From positions 62,001 through 126,000 of the forward strand of contig CBDCFM010000016.1 of assembly GCA_965216035.1 (NCBI GenBank): a stretch of DNA of 64,000 bases, read 5' to 3'. Every line of letters begins with the position of its first letter. The stretch's first letter is position 1. Positions 8,455-16,128 of this stretch are shown piece by piece. The translations under genes were made by a program, and so were the position numbers. Origin of the DNA: G963664115 sp965216035. GTDB lineage: Bacteria > Acidobacteriota > Terriglobia > 20CM-2-55-15. A model generated the notes under the pieces. The model searched no databases and was not told the origin of the DNA. It saw only the letters and a list, made by a program, of their open reading frames with translations.

Positions 8455-9156
8455 CTAGTGATCTTCGGTCGCCACGGCTCCAGCCAGATAGACCATTGTT
8501 AGGATAATAAAGATAAAGGCCTGAAGCATTCCTCCAAACACTGCGTATGCCATGAACGGCAGTGGCAACAGCAACGGTACCAATCCGAAAAAAACAACGA
8601 CTAAGAGTTCCTCCGCAAAAATGTTTGCGAAGAGGCGAACTGTGAGAGAAAACGGACGGGCCACATGAGAAATGATCTCGATGGGAATCATCAAAGGTGC
8701 AAGCCACCATACCGGCCCCATGAAGTGCTTCAAATATTTAAAGAGTCCCTGCGCCCGAACACCCTGGAGGTTGTAATAAAAAAACACGACCAGCGCACAT
8801 CCCAAGGTCACATTCATATTGCTGGTGGGCGCCACCAGACCTGGGATCAGGCCCATCATGTTGGAAAACAGTATGAAAATCCCGAGTGTCCCAACGATGT
8901 TCAGGAATTTCCGGCCGCCGTGGCCAATGATCTCTTCGAGTTGGTCTCCGAGGAACTCGACGCCCACTTCGAGTACCTGTTGCAGATGTCCGGGATTCTC
9001 CATCGACAGCCGCGAGCGGGCAAACGCAAAGAACGCGAAACAGAACAACAGGACGAACGTCGCCATGACGATCTGCACCGGAATGATATGGACACCTTCG
9101 GGAGCACCTAGGGCGTGGTTGACCCACTCGACTATGATTGGTTCATGTTCTTCCAT
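8455..9156 (-). CDS. atpB: F0F1 ATP synthase subunit a
   Basis: Stator subunit that forms the two ion half-channels facing the c ring. The 233 residues have five to six membrane helices. The essential arginine is in 'ARPFSLTVRLFANIFAEE', and the last helix carries 'QAFIFIILTMVYLAGAV'. It overlaps the upstream AtpI-like gene by 14 bases and is followed by atpE after about 100 bases. No b, delta, alpha, gamma, beta or epsilon gene is in the window, so F1 must be encoded elsewhere, as in several Deltaproteobacteria and related phyla. Confidence 0.95.
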   Translation of the reverse strand: MEEHEPIIVEWVNHALGAPEGVHIIPVQIVMATFVLLFCFAFFAFARSRLSMENPGHLQQVLEVGVEFLGDQLEEIIGHGGRKFLNIVGTLGIFILFSNMMGLIPGLVAPTSNMNVTLGCALVVFFYYNLQGVRAQGLFKYLKHFMGPVWWLAPLMIPIEIISHVARPFSLTVRLFANIFAEELLVVVFFGLVPLLLPLPFMAYAVFGGMLQAFIFIILTMVYLAGAVATEDH

Positions 9157-9547
9157 TTGGATCTGAGCGGAGCAGAGAACTGCCTATTTCGAGAATGCAT
9201 TCAAGCAGTACTGCAAGGACGTAAGAGAAGAGACCCGCCAGCAGAAGAGTCACATCCAACAGCGTAAAGCGGATTGTAACAAAGAGAACGATGCCGATCA
9301 ACGCGTACCGCCCCGCATACTGAAGTCCGACGCGGCGGCCTACCTGCCCCTCTCCTCCCTGTAGAATGACAAAGTTAACCGCCTGCTTGAGCCAACGAAA
9401 ATTGACATAGGAGATCACACCGCCCGCCCCTATGCTCGTGGCTCCCCGAAGCGAATCTAGAAAGCCCGCGAGTGTGATGGCGATGACGATGATGACAAAA
9501 TTCGTCCGGTCGAGACGTCTTTCGAAGTGTGCATAGTCCTCAAACAC
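9143..9547 (-). CDS. AtpI-like ATP synthase assembly protein
   Basis: Small membrane protein of 134 residues with four predicted helices (about 16-33, 37-65, 78-100, 102-122). It sits directly before atpB with a 14-base overlap. Size, topology and position match the ATP synthase subunit I group, which helps c-ring assembly or ion supply. Sequence identity to E. coli AtpI is not obvious, so the family call rests mainly on context. Confidence 0.7.
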   Translation of the reverse strand: MFEDYAHFERRLDRTNFVIIVIAITLAGFLDSLRGATSIGAGGVISYVNFRWLKQAVNFVILQGGEGQVGRRVGLQYAGRYALIGIVLFVTIRFTLLDVTLLLAGLFSYVLAVLLECILEIGSSLLRSDPNGRT

Positions 9548-9618
9548 AGTCTGCGCTCAGCTTACAGTCCTCAGCCGAATGCCGATCGCGGATTGCCTCA
9601 ATCCTCTGTGCTTCTCGA

Positions 9619-9785
9619 GCAGCCTGCTGAAAAACGTTAATTTTTCGGCAGGCTGCGTATGTGGCACAGGATGTGCCACCATTTTCAATGGCGCTAAGCC
9701 ATTTAAAATGTGAGCCATGCGAGAATCACACTTCATCGGATGGCATTGCTGAAAAGGTCATGGATGGCTTTATCAGCATCCTGCC
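9619..9785 (+). repeat. Repeat element, family 1, copy A (three hairpins)
   Basis: A 167-base element fills most of the gap between the two atpI-like genes. Three consecutive hairpins are visible. The first is at 9619-9656, GCAGCCTGC/GCAGGCTGC extended by A5/T5 around a 6-base loop. The second is at 9661-9679, GTGGCAC/GTGCCAC. The third is at 9681-9709, ATTTT-AATGGC/GCCATT-AAAAT. The same order and about 80% of the bases recur inverted at 49231-49393. A shortened copy lies at 35564-35610. Confidence 0.8.
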
Positions 9786-9799
9786 CGATATATAGCTAT

Positions 9800-10024
9800 T
9801 CATAGTTTCGATACGGTCCGAAAAAAACTCACGAATCCAGCGGCAATCCCAAACAAGAGAAAAACGATCGTCAACCAGGTGGTCCCGAACCACCTGTCCA
9901 GGAAATATCCCATGCCGTAACCGATAGCGAGCGACACTGGAAAGACCATGCCCGCGCTCATCAAGGCTCCCAGTTCCTGATACATCTCGCGCTTGTCTTT
10001 TCTGCTACTCATGGCAGGTTCCAT
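9800..10024 (-). CDS. AtpZ/AtpI-type small F0 accessory protein
   Basis: 74-residue protein with two membrane helices (about 22-42 and 48-68) and the family pattern 'GMGYFLDRWFGTTWLTIVFLLFG'. This matches AtpZ-like proteins encoded at the head of F0 operons. A second in-frame ATG lies four codons in. It is the first gene of the local F0 cluster; the 250-base gap to the next gene is occupied by a repeat element, which may have been inserted into the operon. Confidence 0.8.
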   Translation of the reverse strand: MEPAMSSRKDKREMYQELGALMSAGMVFPVSLAIGYGMGYFLDRWFGTTWLTIVFLLFGIAAGFVSFFRTVSKL

Positions 10025-10107
10025 TGTTATATAATTCTCGGCCTACATACACTAAACTCTTTGCACTGAAATCATTTATCTATAACGACGACACAAGGAG
10101 ACGTCGA

Positions 10108-10701
10108 ATGTTAAAACAGATGGTGTTGTTCGGTTTTCTTAGCATTCTGGCAATAGGACTGTCAGTAGGAATCGTTGCTTGCGCACCCCCGCCCGAGCCT
10201 GTGGTCGAGGAAGAAGCGCCGCCCCCGCCGCCCCCGCCGCCGGTCTTCGAACTGACCGAAGTGGATCTCACGGATGAAGAACCGGATTTTACCAGTCGTA
10301 ATATCAGCGTCTTGGGTGTCAAGGTAGGCGATCGGACCAATGACGTGGGCGACGTCCTGGGCGATATCGCAAACACACAGACCGACGTAGACGACTACAT
10401 CACGGCGTACCAAGATGGGGGCGTTGTCATTTACACCTTCAAACTTACGGGCGCGGCTCGACGAATCGAAATCACTTCCCTGTTCAGTGAAGATCTTGTC
10501 GCGGTGGGGCTGCAGGACTGGCTGGACGACGGCGATGTCGACGGCCTGCGGGAACTGATGGGCCCGGAAGAATCCATCGAGGAGAATCCCGACAGCGATG
10601 CGACTGAATACGTTTACGACTCGCGCGGGATTCGATTCATCCAGTATGATTTGAGCGGTACGGAAGTCAACGCGATCCGTTTCAGCGAATTCTTCGACTA
10701 G
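10108..10701 (+). CDS. Putative lipoprotein with Pro-rich linker
   Basis: 197-residue predicted lipoprotein. A hydrophobic signal segment (about 7-25) ends in the lipobox 'GIVAC', followed by 'APPPEPVVEEEAPPPPPPPP', a flexible linker. The remaining ~150 residues are acidic and have no family I recognise. The start is the ATG at 10108, which has an AAGGAG site 7 bases upstream. It is divergent from the F0 operon and convergent with pncA, so it stands alone. A hairpin (GAGGCG/CGCCTC, 10724-10741) lies just downstream but lacks a T run. Confidence 0.75.
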   Translation: MLKQMVLFGFLSILAIGLSVGIVACAPPPEPVVEEEAPPPPPPPPVFELTEVDLTDEEPDFTSRNISVLGVKVGDRTNDVGDVLGDIANTQTDVDDYITAYQDGGVVIYTFKLTGAARRIEITSLFSEDLVAVGLQDWLDDGDVDGLRELMGPEESIEENPDSDATEYVYDSRGIRFIQYDLSGTEVNAIRFSEFFD

Positions 10702-10739
10702 CTACTTCTAACGGGAGGTGTCCGAGGCGCTCGGACGCC

Positions 10740-11363
10740 TCACGGCTCGCACACTTCGCGGCTCGTTTGGACTTGCACACCGGACAGCCGCATTTCCTCG
10801 ATCGCCCGCTCCCCATCCCCCGGTTGAAGTTCGACTCCGCGAACTCCGTCTTCGATCACTGTTGTGGGAAAACCCAGTTCCCGGGCGTCGAGGGCGCTGT
10901 ATTTGACGCAGTAGTCGGTGGCCAAACCCACTATGTGGACCGCTTCCACGCCCGTCTGTGTGAGGTATTCTCCCAATCCCGTTGACTGGCGATGGCCATT
11001 GTCAAAGAACGCGCTGTAACTGTCGATCGCGGGATTCGTGCCTTTATAAAAGACCCGCCCGATCCTGGCGGTCTCCAAGGTGGATACCAGGGCCGCTCCA
11101 GCGGTGTTTTGAACACAATGTGCCGGCCACAGGACTTGAGAGATCCCGTCTATATCTATGACGTCGCCGATCTGGCGGCCGGGATGGTTTCGGGCGAAGC
11201 TGCTGTGATCCGGGGGATGCCAATCCTGGGTTGCTAGGACCAAACCAAAGAACTCCTGCAGCTTGTTGGCAACGCCTACGACTTGATCGCCTTCGGGCAC
11301 TCCCAGCGCACCACTCGGCATGAAGTCGTTTTGCAGGTCAACTAGAATCAGCACCCGCGTCAC
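10740..11363 (-). CDS. pncA: Nicotinamidase
   Basis: Isochorismatase-fold amidase that converts nicotinamide to nicotinate in the NAD salvage pathway. The 207 residues carry the catalytic triad: Asp9 in 'LVDLQNDF', Lys in 'VFYKGTNP' and Cys in 'GLATDYCVKYSALDA'. The metal-binding pattern 'DWHPPDHSSFA' is present. The GTG start overlaps the pncB stop by four bases (GTGA), so the two are coupled and act in sequence. It is the last gene of the long nuo-pnc block. Confidence 0.95.
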   Translation of the reverse strand: MTRVLILVDLQNDFMPSGALGVPEGDQVVGVANKLQEFFGLVLATQDWHPPDHSSFARNHPGRQIGDVIDIDGISQVLWPAHCVQNTAGAALVSTLETARIGRVFYKGTNPAIDSYSAFFDNGHRQSTGLGEYLTQTGVEAVHIVGLATDYCVKYSALDARELGFPTTVIEDGVRGVELQPGDGERAIEEMRLSGVQVQTSREVCEP

Positions 11364-12826
11364 GGCTGCTTAAGCTCCAGTATCATCCGGTTTCGCAGTT
11401 CGAATAGGTTCTCGGCTACACCGGCAGGATATGCATGGGGATTGACGAGGCGCTTGATGCCAGCGTGGAACCCATTGAGCTGTGAACTACAATGGCGCCG
11501 GGATTCTTCAAGAGTGGGCAGGTCTATCACCCGCCGGCCTGCCCGCAAGACCGGAACCAAAAGATCAGACCCCGAGGCATCACCAGGAATCCGTTTCCGC
11601 CGTGTTGAATCGGTGGGATCTACGGCGATGAGCGGGTCCGGGAGGCCCAACTGCAGGTCGTAAATGACGTCGCCCAGGAATTCCCCCCCCTTAGAAAAGC
11701 GTCTAATTTGCAGGATCCCGGGTATGGAGATCTTGTTCACTTGCTCGGAAAGTTTGAGGCGATAGGTCCACGGATCCCCAGGGCTGTCCCGGATTGCCGT
11801 CAGCTTATACACGCCGCCCAGAGCCGGCTCGTCGAAGGCGGTTACCAAATGGGTGCCCACGCCCCATACGGCAATCGTAGCTCCCTGTTCCTTCAAGCTG
11901 GCGATCACATGCTCGTCCAGGTTGTTGCTCGCCAGAATGACCGCTGTGGAAAATCCAGCATCGTCCAACATTCGCCGGGCCTCGATACTCAGATAGGCAA
12001 GATCGCCCGAATCCAGTCGTATCCCGATCATGCGATGCCCCATCTCCCGAAGCTTGACACCTACCGCGATCGCATTCCGGACGCCCTCCAGAGAATCATA
12101 CGTATCGACCAGGAATACGCAGTTATTCGGCATCGCGTCAGCGTATGTCTCGAACGATTCCAGCTCGGAGTCGAAACACATTACCCAACTGTGCGCGAGA
12201 GTGCCTTTGACGGGAATACCGAAAAGCTTCCCGGCCAATAAGTTCGAGGTAGCCGCACACCCTCCGAGGTATGCCGATCGGCTCGCACTGAGTCCACCAT
12301 CGATACCGTGGGCTCGACGCAACCCAAACTCGATGACGGAATCCTCGCGCGCGGCGATCGAAACGCGAGCCGCCTTCGTCGCGATCAGAGATTGATAGTT
12401 CACAAGATTCAAGACCGCCGTTTCCAGGATCTGGCATTGCAGAATTGGCCCCATCACTCGCAGGAGAGGTTGTCTCGGAAAAACCACAGTGCCTTCTGGA
12501 ACCGCGTCCAGATCACAGGCAAACTCCATGCCCGCCAGACAGTCCAGAAACTCCGGATCGAACAAAGGTTTACTGTCGTTGCCCGTCAGTTTTCCCAGGT
12601 AAGCTCGGTCGTCTTCAGTAAAGTGAAGCGACTCGATCCACTCCACGATCGACTCGAGGCCCGCTGCAACGGTATAGCCCCCTTGGAATGGGTGCTCCCT
12701 GAAAAGCACGCTAAACACAGCTTCACGCTCTGCGATCCCGGCCCTCCAGTACGCATACGCCATAGTAATTTCGTAGAGATCGGTCAGGAGAGAGAGGGAT
12801 TCTTTGTAAATGGTAGGAGAGGCCAT
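11360..12826 (-). CDS. pncB: Nicotinate phosphoribosyltransferase
   Basis: Converts nicotinate and PRPP to nicotinate mononucleotide, using the product of the next gene, pncA. The 488 residues belong to the longer NAPRTase group. Visible signs are 'LLTDLYEITMAYAYW' at the N-terminus, 'EFGLRRAHGIDGG' and the phosphorylatable His in 'GTLAHSWVM'. The PRPP-side motif is 'GIRLDSGDL'. The start is the ATG at 12826, since the longer frame begins at TTG. It lies about 100 bases after nuoN on the same strand. Confidence 0.95.
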   Translation of the reverse strand: MASPTIYKESLSLLTDLYEITMAYAYWRAGIAEREAVFSVLFREHPFQGGYTVAAGLESIVEWIESLHFTEDDRAYLGKLTGNDSKPLFDPEFLDCLAGMEFACDLDAVPEGTVVFPRQPLLRVMGPILQCQILETAVLNLVNYQSLIATKAARVSIAAREDSVIEFGLRRAHGIDGGLSASRSAYLGGCAATSNLLAGKLFGIPVKGTLAHSWVMCFDSELESFETYADAMPNNCVFLVDTYDSLEGVRNAIAVGVKLREMGHRMIGIRLDSGDLAYLSIEARRMLDDAGFSTAVILASNNLDEHVIASLKEQGATIAVWGVGTHLVTAFDEPALGGVYKLTAIRDSPGDPWTYRLKLSEQVNKISIPGILQIRRFSKGGEFLGDVIYDLQLGLPDPLIAVDPTDSTRRKRIPGDASGSDLLVPVLRAGRRVIDLPTLEESRRHCSSQLNGFHAGIKRLVNPHAYPAGVAENLFELRNRMILELKQP

Positions 12827-12855
12827 GACCAATCAGTGGCGAGCGGCCAGTGACG

Positions 12856-12887
12856 AGTGACACGTTGAGAAATGGGTACGTGTCACT
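12856..12887. promoter_or_regulatory. Perfect 10-base inverted repeat between nuoN and pncB
   Basis: AGTGACACGT at 12856-12865 and ACGTGTCACT at 12878-12887 form a perfect stem around 12 bases. There is no T run, so it is not a standard terminator. It could be an operator for pncBA or an mRNA processing hairpin between nuoN and pncB. No regulator can be named. Confidence 0.35.
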
Positions 12888-12928
12888 TCCGAAGGCTTTT
12901 CACGCGTTAAGCTCAACTATCACTTCTT

Positions 12929-14368
12929 TTAGAAGCCTTGCATGGCCGTCTGGGCCATCGTAATGAAAGGATCCGGGTAGAGGCCGATGAAAAGCGTGAG
13001 GATCAGCGTGATGGCCAGCACAGATACCATACCCGGCGACAGAGTCAGTCCGGTTTTGTCGGTGGCTTCAGACATGAACATCGCGACGACGATCCGCATG
13101 TAATAGTACAGCCCCACGGCGACGTTCAGAGCAGCAATGACTGCCAGCGTGATATGCCCGGTCTCGATAACAGAGGCAAACAAATAGTATTTGGCGATGA
13201 AGCCGGCTGTCGGCGGGATACCGGCCAGCGACAACAGGAAAACCAGCATCAGTGTCGCTGCAACTGGATGTCTGAAGAACAATCCGTTGAGGTCTTCAAC
13301 ATAGTCTCCGATTATATCCCGGCGCCGCAGGGCGACGATTATCGACCACGCACCAATGTTCATAAAGGTATATACGAAAAGGTACAGCGCGACAGCGGTC
13401 ATACCGGTGTCGTTACCCGCGATCAGGCCGAGGAGAACAAATCCTGCGTGGGAAATCGACGAGTACGCCAGCATGCGTTTGACGTTGGTCTGGGTTAGCG
13501 CCGCAACGTTGCTGACGGTGATGGTCATCACTGCGACCGCAGCCAGAATCGGCACCCATTGATCGCGGAGGGGATAGATTGCGGTCATGAAAATACGGAC
13601 CATCATCGCAAACGACGCCGCCTTCACGGCCACTGACATGTACGCGGTCACGGAAGTCGGCGCGCCTTCGTACGCGTCTGGTGTCCACTGATGGAACGGA
13701 ACAGCAGCGATCTTGAAGAAGAGCCCGGCCGCAACTGCAATCATCGCAAGCAGTGAGATTGGATCAGTCACGGGTCGGCGTGTGAGTGCATCAGCGATCT
13801 CGGTCAAGTTCGTTGAACCCGATATGCCATAAAGCAGCGACATCCCGTAGAGCAAGACACCCGAAGAAAAAGCACCGAGAAGAAAATACTTCAACACGGC
13901 CTCGTTGGATCGCTGGTTGGCGCGCAGGAATCCGACCAGGATATACGTCGCAATCGCCATCGTCTCCAAGCCGATATACAAGGTAACTAGATCCGTGCCA
14001 CCCGCCATGAACATCATTCCCATGGTGGCGAAGAGGATAAGAACGTAATACTCGCCGTGCTGTTCCCGCTCGACGTCCAGGTACCGAATCGAAATTCCAA
14101 TGGTCAGACCGGCCGCGATCAAGAACAGGAACTTGAAGTAGGCAGCGAAAGGATCGACGGCGAGTTGGCCACCGTACGCCGAAATGTTGACGCCATCGAG
14201 ACGGAACAGGAGGACACCTGACAACCCTAACCCTGCGAGCGCAAAGTATCCGAGCATGCGCTTTTCGCGAACGATCAAGTCCAATAGCAGAAGCGCCAAT
14301 CCGAAAACCGTCAGCGCGATCTCAGGCGCAATCGCCGCCAGATCCTGTAACTGGAAAAAATCGCCCAC
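12929..14368 (-). CDS. nuoN: NADH-quinone oxidoreductase subunit N
   Basis: Antiporter-like membrane subunit of complex I, nearest the Q module. The 479 residues show about 14 helices with the Mrp-antiporter core. Proton-path residues include the Glu in 'TLYIGLETMAIATYILVG' and the Lys in 'RMLAYSSISHAGF' and 'FFKIAAVPFHQWTPDAYEG'. The GTG start follows the nuoM stop directly with no gap. Confidence 0.96.
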   Translation of the reverse strand: MGDFFQLQDLAAIAPEIALTVFGLALLLLDLIVREKRMLGYFALAGLGLSGVLLFRLDGVNISAYGGQLAVDPFAAYFKFLFLIAAGLTIGISIRYLDVEREQHGEYYVLILFATMGMMFMAGGTDLVTLYIGLETMAIATYILVGFLRANQRSNEAVLKYFLLGAFSSGVLLYGMSLLYGISGSTNLTEIADALTRRPVTDPISLLAMIAVAAGLFFKIAAVPFHQWTPDAYEGAPTSVTAYMSVAVKAASFAMMVRIFMTAIYPLRDQWVPILAAVAVMTITVSNVAALTQTNVKRMLAYSSISHAGFVLLGLIAGNDTGMTAVALYLFVYTFMNIGAWSIIVALRRRDIIGDYVEDLNGLFFRHPVAATLMLVFLLSLAGIPPTAGFIAKYYLFASVIETGHITLAVIAALNVAVGLYYYMRIVVAMFMSEATDKTGLTLSPGMVSVLAITLILTLFIGLYPDPFITMAQTAMQGF

Positions 14369-16012
14369 CTAATTGTTGTCTCCGCCGTCTGGCCCGATTT
14401 CGAGATCGGGTTCGAGAACTTCAGCGACCGGCACGATCGCTTCAACGCGACGGGCCTCAAGAGGATTTGCATCGAAATAGCCCGGCCTAACGGTCTCCAC
14501 AATCTTGTTGACAGGACCATCGAGCGCTCTGAAGAAGGGCGCAGGATAAATTCCAATCCACAACGCCAGGACAATGAGAGGGGCCAGGGTGGCAAACTCC
14601 CGCAGGTTCATGTCGGGCAGTTTTTCGTTGGCCGGATTGTCGAGTTTTCCTAACATCGTCCGCTGATATAACCAGAGCATATACGCCGCCCCCAGGACAA
14701 TTCCGGAAGCACCGGCAACAGCCCACCAGAGGTTTTCCTGCAATGCTCCCTGCAGGATCGTGAACTCTCCAATGAAGCCGTTCAGCAGCGGGAGTCCAAT
14801 CGATGACATCGTCATAATCAAGAAAACCGTAGCATAGACCGGCATAATTGTTGACAGCCCACCAAATTCAGAAATCTGACGCGTATGCCGGCGGTCGTAG
14901 ATGATGCCCACAATCAGAAACAGGCCACCGGTCGAAATTCCGTGGTTAATCTGCTGCAGAATGCTTCCGTTCAATCCGTTGGGGTTCAACGCAAACATGC
15001 CCAGCATGATAAAGCCCATGTGGCTCACCGATGAGTAGGCCACCAGGCTCTTCATGTCCTTTTGCATCATCGCAACCAGTGCGCCGTAGATGATCGCGAT
15101 GATCGCTAGCGTAATCATGTGGGGCACAAAGTGAGAGCTCGCTTCGGGCAGAATGGGCAGGCTGAACCGCACAAAACCGTAGGTTCCCATCTTCAGTAGA
15201 ACGCCCGCAAGGATCACCGACCCTGCTGTCGGCGCCTCAACATGGGCGTCCGGTAGCCACGTATGAAACGGAAACATCGGTACTTTGATGGCAAATCCAA
15301 CAAAGAACGCGAGGAAAACCCAGTATTGAAGGTCGAAAGACAGATACTGGCCTATCGCCTGGAAGGCGAGAATATTGAAAGTGTAGTTCGACCCAAACTC
15401 ATTGGCGATTTCAGGCACCGCCGCTGCTATTGCAGGGTACTGGAAGTAGAGAGACAGAATACCGAGGAGCAACAATACGGATCCGACCAGGGTATAGAGG
15501 AAGAACTTGATAGCCGCATAAAGCTTTCGAGGTCCACCCCAGACGCCTATCAGGAAGTACATCGGTACAAGCATGACTTCCCAGAACACGTAGAACATGA
15601 AGAAATCGAGTGCGACGAAAACCCCGAGCATGCCGGTCTGCAACATCAACATGAAGATGTAGAATTCCTTGGTCCGATCCTGAATAGAATCCCAGGAGGA
15701 AAGGATCGCGATACTGCCCAGCATCGTCGTCAGAAGGACGAGCAAAAGGCTGATCCCGTCGATGCCCACCGAATACTGCACACCTAAAGTGTCAATCCAT
15801 GGCACCTGCAGGGTGAACTGCATTTCACCGCTGTTGTCGTAGTCGAACCAGAAGAACAGCGGAACCGACACCAGGAAACCCGCGAGGGCCACAAGGTTAG
15901 TCCACAGTCGGATCGCTCCCTTGCTCTCCTTGTTGAAGAACATCAGGGCAATCGCACCGGCCAGAGGCAGGAAGACCACGATGCTCAGGATGTGTGTTCT
16001 ATAAAACTCCAT
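14369..16012 (-). CDS. nuoM: NADH-quinone oxidoreductase subunit M
   Basis: Second antiporter-like subunit of the complex I membrane arm, 547 residues. Core motifs are 'FYVFWEVMLVPMYFLIGVWG', 'AIKVPMFPFHTWLPDAHVEA' and 'MKSLVAYSSVSHMGF'. The acidic C-terminal tail ('EVLEPDLEIGPDGGDNN') is longer than in most NuoM. It sits between nuoL and nuoN in the usual order. Confidence 0.97.
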   Translation of the reverse strand: MEFYRTHILSIVVFLPLAGAIALMFFNKESKGAIRLWTNLVALAGFLVSVPLFFWFDYDNSGEMQFTLQVPWIDTLGVQYSVGIDGISLLLVLLTTMLGSIAILSSWDSIQDRTKEFYIFMLMLQTGMLGVFVALDFFMFYVFWEVMLVPMYFLIGVWGGPRKLYAAIKFFLYTLVGSVLLLLGILSLYFQYPAIAAAVPEIANEFGSNYTFNILAFQAIGQYLSFDLQYWVFLAFFVGFAIKVPMFPFHTWLPDAHVEAPTAGSVILAGVLLKMGTYGFVRFSLPILPEASSHFVPHMITLAIIAIIYGALVAMMQKDMKSLVAYSSVSHMGFIMLGMFALNPNGLNGSILQQINHGISTGGLFLIVGIIYDRRHTRQISEFGGLSTIMPVYATVFLIMTMSSIGLPLLNGFIGEFTILQGALQENLWWAVAGASGIVLGAAYMLWLYQRTMLGKLDNPANEKLPDMNLREFATLAPLIVLALWIGIYPAPFFRALDGPVNKIVETVRPGYFDANPLEARRVEAIVPVAEVLEPDLEIGPDGGDNN

Positions 16013-16037
16013 GTATCGAAACTCCGAATGAAATGAT

Positions 16038-16107
16038 GGGTCAGAGCTCTAACTCGCTACGTGAATGCCTTCGCAACATCGAATCTGGTAAATTTGGAAT
16101 CTGACCC
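16038..16107. repeat. Inverted repeat GGGTCAGA/TCTGACCC between nuoL and nuoM
   Basis: GGGTCAGA at 16038-16045 pairs with TCTGACCC at 16100-16107 across the 116-base nuoL-nuoM gap, the largest spacer in the nuo block. Similar GGGTCAG/CTGACCC ends occur at 53003-53066. This resembles REP-type intergenic elements. Confidence 0.45.
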
Positions 16108-16128
16108 TGATTTCCAAGATAATGGCCG

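Noticed and set aside
10724..10741. Hairpin after the lipoprotein gene as a terminator
   Set aside because: The GAGGCG/CGCCTC stem has no T run on either strand and partly overlaps the end of pncA.
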